Assembly: GCF_014174255.1 (NCBI RefSeq)
Contig: NZ_JABEQJ010000010.1
Span: 62,001 to 126,000, forward strand
Origin: Gluconacetobacter sacchari
GTDB taxonomy: Bacteria > Pseudomonadota > Alphaproteobacteria > Acetobacterales > Acetobacteraceae
DNA: 64,000 nucleotides
Reading direction: 5' to 3'
The notes under the pieces were generated by a model. That model searched no databases. It was not told where the DNA came from and worked only from the letters and a program-made list of their open reading frames with translations. How positions within the stretch are numbered: position 1 is the first letter of the stretch; each line of letters opens with the position of its first letter. A program made the translations under genes and the position numbers. This document shows positions 57,701 through 64,000 of the stretch, in pieces.

Positions 57701-58786
57701 ATGAACCAGATTTTTTCGACGGACAGCATGCCCCGGCCCGCCCTGACGCCGGGGGAGGACCTGCGACGCATCCGCTGCGATCCCGATTTCTGGTACCCCG
57801 TGGCCTGGTCGCGCGAGCTGAAGGCGGGCAAGACCATCGGCACCCGCTATGCCGGCCTGCCGATCGCGTTGGTGCGGCCCGTCGAAGGCGCGGTCTTCGC
57901 CCTGGAGGATCGCTGCGCCCACCGGCAGGTGCCGCTGAGCAAGGGCACGGTGAGGGGCCAGGCGGTGCAATGCTGCTATCATGGCTGGGCGTACGGGCGG
58001 TCGGGCCGGTGCATCGACGTGCCGTACCTGGGCAAGGGCAAGCTGCCCAACGGCGTGCGGACCTATCCCTGCCGCGAGCAGGACGGGCTGATCTTCATCT
58101 TTCCCGGTGATGCCGACAAGGCCGATTCCGTGCCGCTGCCCAAGCTGTCGCAGGTCGCCAACCCCGGCTACAAGACCCGGCGGTTCGGCCGGCATGTCCA
58201 GTGCCATTACAGCTTCATGCATGAGAACCTGATGGATATGAACCATCAGTTCATGCACATGAAGCAGATGGGGCAGATGAAGCCGCGCTTCCTGGGCCAG
58301 GATCGCGGCCCCGGCATGATCGAGGCGCGCTATACCTTTGCCCGGACCGGCGGCAAGCAGCCGATCGGCGAGGCCCTGGTCTTTGGCCAGAAGCGCGACA
58401 ACAGCGCGAAATTCGCCCATCGCGACGTGATGACGATCCGCACCGAATATCCGTACCAGACGCTGAAGATCGAGCCCACCGGCGGCGAGCCGGTGATGGA
58501 CCTGTGGATCGCCTACGTCCCGCAGGACGAGGAGCAACTGACCAACCGCGTGTTCGGGCTGCTGTCGATCAAGCGCCCCAAGCTGCCGGGGGTGCTGGAC
58601 CTGGCATGGCCGTTCCTGGTCGCCTTTACCGAGCGGATCTTCCGCGAGGATCGCGAGATCGTGGAACTGGAACAGAATGCGTGGAACGAACTGGGCGGCG
58701 ACCACAACCAGGAAGTGTTCCCGGTGATCCGCGACCTGCGCGCGCTTCTGGCCGAGTGCGGCATCCGCGCCCCCAGTGCCGGCTGA
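57701..58786 (+). CDS. Rieske 2Fe-2S aromatic-ring-hydroxylase-like oxygenase
   Basis: A 361-residue Rieske non-heme iron oxygenase alpha subunit. The cluster ligands are Cys72-x-His74 (RCAHRQVPL) and Cys91-x2-His94 ([10 protein letters not shown]), with 16 residues between. The mononuclear iron site is in [20 protein letters not shown], with the usual Asp and two His. The catalytic domain resembles PobA/VanA/choline or sterol demethylase relatives, too broad to name the substrate. A reductase partner is not adjacent. The next gene starts three bases after its stop. Confidence 0.88.
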   Translation: MNQIFSTDSMPRPALTPGEDLRRIRCDPDFWYPVAWSRELKAGKTIGTRYAGLPIALVRPVEGAVFALEDRCAHRQVPLSKGTVRGQAVQCCYHGWAYGRSGRCIDVPYLGKGKLPNGVRTYPCREQDGLIFIFPGDADKADSVPLPKLSQVANPGYKTRRFGRHVQCHYSFMHENLMDMNHQFMHMKQMGQMKPRFLGQDRGPGMIEARYTFARTGGKQPIGEALVFGQKRDNSAKFAHRDVMTIRTEYPYQTLKIEPTGGEPVMDLWIAYVPQDEEQLTNRVFGLLSIKRPKLPGVLDLAWPFLVAFTERIFREDREIVELEQNAWNELGGDHNQEVFPVIRDLRALLAECGIRAPSAG

Positions 58787-58788
58787 CA

Positions 58789-59817
58789 ATGCCGGCTGAC
58801 CATGCCGCCGCGCCCATGATCGACGAACGGACGGATACCGCCCTGCAAGCCGGTCCTTTCCGGTTGCGGGCGCTTCTGTCCAGCGATTCCGGCGCCATGC
58901 ACCGGCTGGTCAATGACTGGAGCGTCATCCGGATGCTCAGTCGCGTGCCGTTTCCCTATCCGCGCGGGCTGACGGACGAATGGATCGCCTCCACCGCCGA
59001 TCTGTCGCGGCGGGGTGTCGCCTATCATTTCGCCATCACCCACCCCGAATCGGAGACGCCCGATTCGCTGATCGGCTGCATCGGCCTGCAAATCGATCGC
59101 GGCCGCCGGTCGGCCACCGTCGGCTACTGGGTCGGCCGGCCGTACTGGAACCGCAAGGTCGCTACCAGCGCGGTCGGGCGCATCGCGCGCTGGGCGCTGT
59201 CCAGCATGCCGGTCGACCGGATCGCGGCGGCGGTCGCGCATGACAATCCGGCCTCGATCGCCGTGCTGCGCCGGCTGGGCTTTCGCGAGACCGGCACCGG
59301 CCACCAGGAATTCGTCTCACGCGGGGGCGAGCATCCGGTCCTGCTGTTCGAGGCGACGCGGGGGGACCTGGGGATGGATGCCGCGTCCGCCTCGCCGGCC
59401 ACCCAGGCGGGCGAACACAAGCGCGTCGTGCTGGTGGCGGCGGTGGCCCTGATTGATGTCGATGGGCGGATCCTGCTGGCGCGGCGGCCGGAAGGCAAGC
59501 CGATGGCCGGGCTGTGGGAGTTCCCCGGCGGCAAGGTCGAAGCCGGCGAAACGCCCGAAGCCGCGCTGGTGCGCGAACTGGAGGAGGAACTGGGCCTGGA
59601 TGTCAGTCGGTCCTGCCTGGCGCCCTATACCTTCGTGTCGCACGATTACGGGCATTTCCACCTGCTGATGCCCGTCTATGTCTGCCGGCGCTGGAGGAAC
59701 ACGCCGCGCCCGCGCGAGGGCCAGACCCTGGCCTGGGTCCGGGGCGACGAGCTGTCGGCCTATCCGATGCCCGAGGCCGACCTGCCGCTGGTCCCGCTAC
59801 TTCGCGACCTGGTCTGA
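58789..59817 (+). CDS. Bifunctional GNAT acetyltransferase / MutT Nudix hydrolase
   Basis: A 342-residue fusion. Residues about 18-185 are a RimJ/RimL-type GNAT domain ([40 protein letters not shown] as acyl-CoA-binding region, [19 protein letters not shown]). Residues about 205-342 are a MutT-type Nudix hydrolase whose box starts at Gly247, with [14 protein letters not shown] then [10 protein letters not shown] matching GX5EX7REUXEEXGU. The Nudix half probably sanitises oxidised nucleotides; the GNAT substrate is unknown. The two parts are separate neighbours in many alphaproteobacteria. ATG 58789 is tentative; ATG 58816 is in frame and neither has a clear ribosome binding site. Confidence 0.9.
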   Translation: MPADHAAAPMIDERTDTALQAGPFRLRALLSSDSGAMHRLVNDWSVIRMLSRVPFPYPRGLTDEWIASTADLSRRGVAYHFAITHPESETPDSLIGCIGLQIDRGRRSATVGYWVGRPYWNRKVATSAVGRIARWALSSMPVDRIAAAVAHDNPASIAVLRRLGFRETGTGHQEFVSRGGEHPVLLFEATRGDLGMDAASASPATQAGEHKRVVLVAAVALIDVDGRILLARRPEGKPMAGLWEFPGGKVEAGETPEAALVRELEEELGLDVSRSCLAPYTFVSHDYGHFHLLMPVYVCRRWRNTPRPREGQTLAWVRGDELSAYPMPEADLPLVPLLRDLV

Positions 59818-60705
59818 CAGCGCGAACGTCGCCTGCCTCTGGCCCGCGATGCTGGTACCGAAGGCGAACAGGCCGCCGGTGAGGGGCTGCTCCACCAGTT
59901 GCCGGGCCGACAGGCCCTTGCGCGCGGTGGTGACGAAGACCGTGCGGTAGTCGGCGCCGCCGAACGCCACCTTGGTGACGTTGCGCGCCGGCATCGGAAT
60001 CGGCTCGACCCGTGTGCCGTCGGGGGCCAGGCGCTCGATCCGCCCGCCGTCCCAGACGCCGATCCACAGGAAGCCCGCGCTGTCGACCGCGATGCCGTCG
60101 GGATAGCCGTCCCGCAGGATGGCGAAGACCCGGCGGTTCGACAGGCTGCCGTCGGGCGCCACGTCGAACGCGTAGACGGTCCGGGCCGGCGAATGGTTGT
60201 GGTAGAGCGTGCGCCCGTCGGGGGACAGGGCCGGGCCGTTGCTGACGACATAGCCCGTATCCTCGCACCGGATCGACAGCGCGCCCCGGTCCTGGCGGAC
60301 GGAGTAGAGCGAGCCGGTGGGATCGGTCTCCGCGTCGTGCATCGTGCCGAACCACAGGCGGCCGAACCGGTCCACATGGCCGTCATTGATCCGGTTGCCT
60401 GGCAGATCGGGCTCGACCGGCAGGTCCAGGTCGAACCGGCCGGTGGCGGGCGAGAAACGATGCAGCCCGCCGCGCAGGCCGCACAGGAAACCGCCATCGG
60501 CGAGCGGAACCAGGAAGCCCGGCCGGTCCGGCGCGGCCCAGGAGGTCCGCTCGCCGCTTTCCGGGTGGTAGCGATGGATCGCCCTGCCGACGATATCGAC
60601 GAAATACAGGGCCTGCTCGGCTTCCGACCACACGGGCCCCTCGCCCAGCGTGGCTGGAAGATCCCACACGCAGCGCGGCACGCCGCACATCGGTCCTTCC
60701 CTCAT
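59797..60705 (-). CDS. SMP-30/gluconolactonase family hydrolase
   Basis: A 302-residue six-bladed beta-propeller lactonase-like protein. Metal-site sequences are [20 protein letters not shown] (Glu), [20 protein letters not shown] (Asn, Asp) and [20 protein letters not shown] with [20 protein letters not shown] (Asn and Asp). These suit an aldonolactonase acting on sugar lactones, which fits an oxidative sugar-using bacterium, but the exact substrate is open. GGAGG lies about eight bases before ATG 60705. Its 3' end overlaps the convergent Nudix gene by 21 bases. Confidence 0.88.
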   Translation of the reverse strand: MREGPMCGVPRCVWDLPATLGEGPVWSEAEQALYFVDIVGRAIHRYHPESGERTSWAAPDRPGFLVPLADGGFLCGLRGGLHRFSPATGRFDLDLPVEPDLPGNRINDGHVDRFGRLWFGTMHDAETDPTGSLYSVRQDRGALSIRCEDTGYVVSNGPALSPDGRTLYHNHSPARTVYAFDVAPDGSLSNRRVFAILRDGYPDGIAVDSAGFLWIGVWDGGRIERLAPDGTRVEPIPMPARNVTKVAFGGADYRTVFVTTARKGLSARQLVEQPLTGGLFAFGTSIAGQRQATFALSDQVAK

Positions 60706-60785
60706 CGCCTGTTCCTCCTGTCTGGCCGGGAGCGGATTCCCGGCCCATAATGATGGTCCACGCCACCGGAACGGAACCAGCCGCC

Positions 60786-61541
60786 ATGAACCCGACAGCC
60801 TGCATTCTGGTCATCGGCAACGAGATTCTTTCGGGCCGGACGCAGGACGTCAATGTGCAATATCTGGCGCGCCGCCTGTCCGAACTGGGAATCACGCTGT
60901 CGGAGGTGCGGATTATCCCCGACCACCGCGACATCATCGTGACCGCGCTGTGCGACGTGCGCGCCCGATTCGACCATGTCTTCACCACCGGCGGCATCGG
61001 CCCGACCCATGACGACATCACCGCGCCCTGCGTGGCCGAGGCCTTCGGGGTGCCGTGGGTCGTGCATCCGGAGACCTATCGGGCGCTGGAGGCCCATTTC
61101 GCGCCCGGCACCTTCAATGCCGCGCGCCAGCGGATGGCCACCCTGCCGCAGGGCGCGACCCCGATCACCAACCCCGTCTCGATCGCGCCGGGATTCAGCA
61201 TCGGCAATGTCCATGTGCTGGCCGGCGTGCCGCGCATCATGCAGGCGATGTTCGAGGCGCTGGCCCCGGACCTGCCGCGCGGCACGCCCGTGACCTCGCG
61301 CAGCTGGTACGCGCTGGACCTGTTTGAAGGGGGGCTGGCCGCCGGGCTGTCCGAGATCCAGGACCGCTACCCCGACCTCGATATCGGGTCCTATCCCTTC
61401 GGCCGGCCGGACGGGCGGCGCGGCGTCGCCCTGGTCTGCAAGGGGCTGGACCGCGACTCGGTCCTCGCGGCGGCGGACGAGACACGCGCGCTGATCGCGG
61501 AACTGGGGTTTGCGCCGGTGGAGGGCGAACCCCCGCCCTGA
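60786..61541 (+). CDS. CinA-like molybdopterin-binding-domain protein
   Basis: A 251-residue protein of the competence/damage-inducible CinA N-terminal family. Motifs are ACILVIGNEILSGRTQDVN, FTTGGIGPTHDDITAPCVAE and ITNPVSIAPGFSIGNVHVLA, then VLAGVPRIMQAMF. The C-terminal nicotinamide-nucleotide amidase domain of full CinA is missing, the usual short form in alphaproteobacteria. ATG 60786 fits the family start; ATGs at 60750 and 60753 are in frame. Divergent from the SMP-30 gene. Confidence 0.9.
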   Translation: MNPTACILVIGNEILSGRTQDVNVQYLARRLSELGITLSEVRIIPDHRDIIVTALCDVRARFDHVFTTGGIGPTHDDITAPCVAEAFGVPWVVHPETYRALEAHFAPGTFNAARQRMATLPQGATPITNPVSIAPGFSIGNVHVLAGVPRIMQAMFEALAPDLPRGTPVTSRSWYALDLFEGGLAAGLSEIQDRYPDLDIGSYPFGRPDGRRGVALVCKGLDRDSVLAAADETRALIAELGFAPVEGEPPP

Positions 61542-61593
61542 GTTTCCGCCCGCCGGCGCGGTTGCCTGGACGGGCCGCCGCGCGCCCGACTGG

Positions 61594-62550
61594 TCAGGTC
61601 AGGCCGTCGCGGCCCATGGCCAGGAATTTCTCGCGGCGCTGGGCCACCAGCGTGGGGCCGCCGAGAGACAGCAGGTCGGGCAGTTCGGCGGCGATGGCGT
61701 CGCCCACCGCGCGAATCGTCGCCTGCGGATCGCGTTGCGCGCCGCCTATCGGCTCGGGGATGATACGGTCGATCAGGTGCAGTTGCAGCAGGTCCTGGGC
61801 CGTCAGCTTCAGCGCCTCGGCCGCGCTGGTCGCCTGCTTGGGATCGCGCCACAGGATCGAGGCGCAGGCCTCGGGCGAAATGACCGAATAGATCGCGTGT
61901 TCCAGCATCATCACCCGGTCGCCCGCGCCCAGCGCGATGGCGCCGCCCGATCCGCCTTCGCCGATCACGGTGGCGAGCACCGGGACCGGGGCCGACAGGC
62001 AGGCATCGATGGAGCGCGCGATCGCCTCGGCCTGGCCCCGGGCCTCGGCATCGATGCCGGGCCACGCGCCCGCCGTGTCGATGAAGGTCAGGATCGGCAT
62101 GCCGAACCGGCCCGCCAGCGCCATCAGGCGCTGGGCCTTGCGGTAGCCCTCGGGGCGGGCCATGCCGAAATTATGCTCCAGCCGGCTTTCCAGCTCCGAC
62201 CCGCGCTCGGTCCCGATCACCACCACCGGCGTATCCTGGAAGCGGCCGATGCCGCCGATGACGGCCTTGTCCTCGCCGAACAGGCGGTCGCCCGCCAGCG
62301 GCGTGAAATCCGCGATCAGGGTATCGATATAGTCGGCCGTATGCGGACGCTGCGCGTGGCGCGCGACCTGGACCTTCTGCCCGGGCGTGAGCTTGGCGTA
62401 GGCGGCGCGAAGCTGCTTGTCCGACTTTTCGGTCAGACGGGCGATTTCCTCGGCGATGTTGATGCCGTCGGGGCCGGACATGTGACGGAGTTCGTCGATC
62501 TTGTTCTCAAGCTCGGCGACCGACTTTTCAAAATCTAGAAACTGGCGCAT
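61594..62550 (-). CDS. accA: Acetyl-CoA carboxylase carboxyltransferase subunit alpha
   Basis: With AccD it transfers carboxyl from biotin to acetyl-CoA, making malonyl-CoA for fatty acids. It has 318 residues. The N-terminus [19 protein letters not shown] is typical. Oxyanion-hole and CoA sequences are [40 protein letters not shown] and [20 protein letters not shown]. It is followed downstream only by the convergent CinA-like gene; xerD lies 18 bases upstream on the same strand. Confidence 0.97.
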   Translation of the reverse strand: MRQFLDFEKSVAELENKIDELRHMSGPDGINIAEEIARLTEKSDKQLRAAYAKLTPGQKVQVARHAQRPHTADYIDTLIADFTPLAGDRLFGEDKAVIGGIGRFQDTPVVVIGTERGSELESRLEHNFGMARPEGYRKAQRLMALAGRFGMPILTFIDTAGAWPGIDAEARGQAEAIARSIDACLSAPVPVLATVIGEGGSGGAIALGAGDRVMMLEHAIYSVISPEACASILWRDPKQATSAAEALKLTAQDLLQLHLIDRIIPEPIGGAQRDPQATIRAVGDAIAAELPDLLSLGGPTLVAQRREKFLAMGRDGLT

Positions 62551-62568
62551 CCCGTGCGGATAGCACAG

Positions 62569-63534
62569 CTACGAATCCTGCCAAGTCCCCCCGCCCGCTT
62601 CGCCGCCGGGTTCGCCGGCCGCCGCCGCCGCGCGGGCGCGGCCGCCGGCGAGCGGGTGATGGGTTTCGACCACCGCGCGCAGCCGTTCGGCCAGCACATG
62701 GGTGTAGATCTGGGTGGTGGCGATGTCGGCATGGCCCAGCAGCATCTGGAGCGCGCGCAGGTCGGCGCCGCGCGCCAGCATGTGGGTGGCGAAGGAATGG
62801 CGCAGCACGTGCGGCGACAGGCGGGCGGGGTCGAGCCCGGCCCGCAGGGCCACGTCATGCAGGATCCGGTCGAACCCCTGCCGCGTCAGGGGGCGCTGGC
62901 CGCCGCGGCCGGGAAACAGACAGGGGCTCCGCAGCGGCTTGTCGCACGCCGCCAGGGCCTCGGCGGCCGCGCGCGCCTGGACGGAGAGCGGCACGAGTCG
63001 CTCCCGCCCGCCCTTGCCGCGCACCAGCAGCATGCGGGAATCCCCGGCCAGGGCGCGGCGCGGCAGGCCCAGCAGCTCGGAAATGCGCAATCCGGACGCA
63101 TAGAGGATTTCCAGCGCCGCCCGGGCGACCAGCCAGCGCCGCCCGTCGTCGGGCGGGGGATCGCACGCGCCCAGCAGGCGGTCGACCTCGGCCTCGGTCA
63201 GGAAGCGCGGCAGGGTGGCCGGCAGGCGTGGGGCATCGAGCAGCGCCGCCGGATTGTCGGCCCGCATCCCCTCGCGCGTCAGGAACAGGTAGAACTGCTT
63301 GAGGCAGGACAGGCGCCGCGCCTGGGTGCGGGGCGACAGGCCGGCCCGCGCCAGCCCGGCCATATAGTCGCGCAGCAGGCCGGAATCGGCGCGCGCCGCG
63401 CCGGTTCCGGCATGGTCCGCGAACGATTCGAGGTCGCGCAGGTCGCGGCCGTAGGCCCGCAGCGTGTTCGCCGCCGCCCCGCGTTCGGCGGCCAGCATTT
63501 CCAGGAACGCCTCGGCCTGGGCGGCCAGGCTCAT
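62569..63534 (-). CDS. xerD: Tyrosine site-specific recombinase XerD
   Basis: Resolves chromosome dimers at dif with XerC. It has 321 residues. The N-terminal SAM-like DNA-binding domain (about 5-95) contains SYLRDL-type sequence [17 protein letters not shown]. Catalytic residues are Arg in [14 protein letters not shown], Lys in [12 protein letters not shown], His-x-x-Arg in [20 protein letters not shown], His in [16 protein letters not shown] and the nucleophile Tyr in the same motif. A Gly/Ala tail of about 25 residues is added. XerC is excluded by gene context (next to aroK and accA) rather than sequence alone. Confidence 0.93.
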   Translation of the reverse strand: MSLAAQAEAFLEMLAAERGAAANTLRAYGRDLRDLESFADHAGTGAARADSGLLRDYMAGLARAGLSPRTQARRLSCLKQFYLFLTREGMRADNPAALLDAPRLPATLPRFLTEAEVDRLLGACDPPPDDGRRWLVARAALEILYASGLRISELLGLPRRALAGDSRMLLVRGKGGRERLVPLSVQARAAAEALAACDKPLRSPCLFPGRGGQRPLTRQGFDRILHDVALRAGLDPARLSPHVLRHSFATHMLARGADLRALQMLLGHADIATTQIYTHVLAERLRAVVETHHPLAGGRARAAAAAGEPGGEAGGGTWQDS

Positions 63535-63541
63535 GCCCGGC

Positions 63542-63685
63542 TCATGTATGCGCGAAACGGTCCGGCGGGAGGTCCTTGTGGACCGGCACGGCCGGCGCCG
63601 GCGGCGGAAACGCCCCCAGCGACAGGAAGCCGCCGATTCCGACCACGACCACGATGCCCGCGAGAGCCAACAGGATGCGCCGCAT
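63542..63685 (-). CDS. Small membrane-anchored protein, 47 aa
   Basis: ATG 63685 opens a 47-residue protein with a single N-terminal hydrophobic helix ([20 protein letters not shown]) and a Pro-rich exported tail ([20 protein letters not shown]). It lies seven bases upstream of xerD on the same strand and divergent from aroK. I recall a small protein in this position in other acetic acid bacteria, annotated hypothetical. No function is assigned. Confidence 0.6.
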   Translation of the reverse strand: MRRILLALAGIVVVVGIGGFLSLGAFPPPAPAVPVHKDLPPDRFAHT

Positions 63686-63781
63686 GACCGACCCTTTTGC
63701 GCGATGATGCCCGCCGCGGCGCCCCGGGCGGGGCTGATGCGACATGGCGAGTTGTCCCTGCTCTATGGTAGGTTGGCGTTC

Positions 63782-64000
63782 ATGTCACGCCAGAACGCCT
63801 CCGCCCCGTCCGAGACGCAGCCTTTGCCCGCCGCGCCCGGCCCCGCCCCGCGCGACGACAGTGTCGTCCTGGTCGGGTTGATGGGAGCGGGAAAGACGAC
63901 GATCGGCCGGCGGATCGCGGCGCGCCTGGGCATGAAATTCATCGACGCCGACGTGGAGATCGAACGCGCGGCGGGGTGTTCGATCGCCGATCTGTTCGCC
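63782..64000 (+). CDS. aroK: Shikimate kinase, 5' part
   Basis: The first 73 codons of the gene run off the right edge. After a 25-residue Pro/Ala-rich lead comes [20 protein letters not shown], the P-loop of shikimate kinase, then [16 protein letters not shown] with the Asp residues that bind shikimate and magnesium. The enzyme phosphorylates shikimate in the aromatic amino acid pathway. aroB, its usual partner, would lie beyond the window. Confidence 0.93.
   Translation, partial: MSRQNASAPSETQPLPAAPGPAPRDDSVVLVGLMGAGKTTIGRRIAARLGMKFIDADVEIERAAGCSIADLFA

Overview
The window is GC-rich DNA from an alphaproteobacterium, most probably an acetic acid bacterium (Acetobacteraceae; Gluconacetobacter or Komagataeibacter would fit). 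This rests on the protein flavour, the gene order (rpmH-rnpA-yidD-yidC-engB; pyrH-frr-uppS-cdsA-dxr-rseP-bamA-skp-lpxD-fabZ-lpxA-lpxI) and metabolic genes such as a quinone-linked malate oxidoreductase. The genus is inference. Apart from one island near the left end it is dense chromosomal housekeeping sequence, with many 4-base ATGA/GTGA overlaps between operon genes and frequent GTG or TTG starts.

Layout. 1-1.3 kb: an uncharacterised gene cut by the left edge, a long perfect hairpin and a decayed piece of gltB. 1.35-4.65 kb: an accessory, partly AT-rich island. It holds a frameshifted DUF4214-repeat protein with a toxin-like C-terminus, a probable immunity gene, a second degenerate copy of the C-terminal module, a folded-back repeat and a frameshifted small membrane protein. 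4.7-10.7 kb: gltD-gltB (GOGAT). 10.9-12.3 kb: an NDUFA9-like reductase and two tandem tRNA-Leu(CAG) genes, each with its own promoter. 12.5-17.5 kb: rnd, kdsD-lptC-lptA-lptB and hpf, with an rpoN remnant where rpoN normally sits. 17.6-20.97 kb: DUF1150, hsp20, def, fmt, truA. 20.97-28.0 kb (minus strand): rpmH-rnpA-yidD-yidC-engB-argB, then dapD-dapE-membrane protein. 28.4-41.3 kb (minus): the nucleotide, isoprenoid, phospholipid, outer-membrane assembly and lipid A run from pyrH to lpxI-gloA. 41.4-47.6 kb (minus): folK, rpoZ, rsh, acpS, lepB, rnc, era. 47.8-64 kb: mixed genes, including NYN nuclease-like, mqo, msrPQ, sodB, a sugar transporter, yajC, a Rieske oxygenase, a GNAT-Nudix fusion, an SMP-30 family hydrolase, a CinA-like protein, accA, xerD and the start of aroK.

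How the genes work together. Much of the window builds the Gram-negative envelope: KDO precursor supply (kdsD), LPS export (lptCAB), lipid A synthesis (lpxA, lpxD, lpxI, fabZ), outer-membrane protein assembly (bamA, skp, rseP), undecaprenyl phosphate (dxr, uppS), phospholipid (cdsA, accA, acpS) and inner-membrane protein insertion and processing (yidC, yidD, yajC, lepB). Ammonia assimilation (gltBD), lysine/diaminopimelate and arginine branches (dapD, dapE, argB), translation and ribosome factors (frr, hpf, def, fmt, truA, era, rnc) and stringent control (rsh, rpoZ) fill the rest.

The most novel material is the 1.35-4.65 kb toxin/immunity-like island. The clearest evolutionary signals are the rpoN remnant at 16.66-16.86 kb and the gltB fragment at about 1.04-1.20 kb. 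No CRISPR array, intact insertion sequence, prophage or rRNA was seen.
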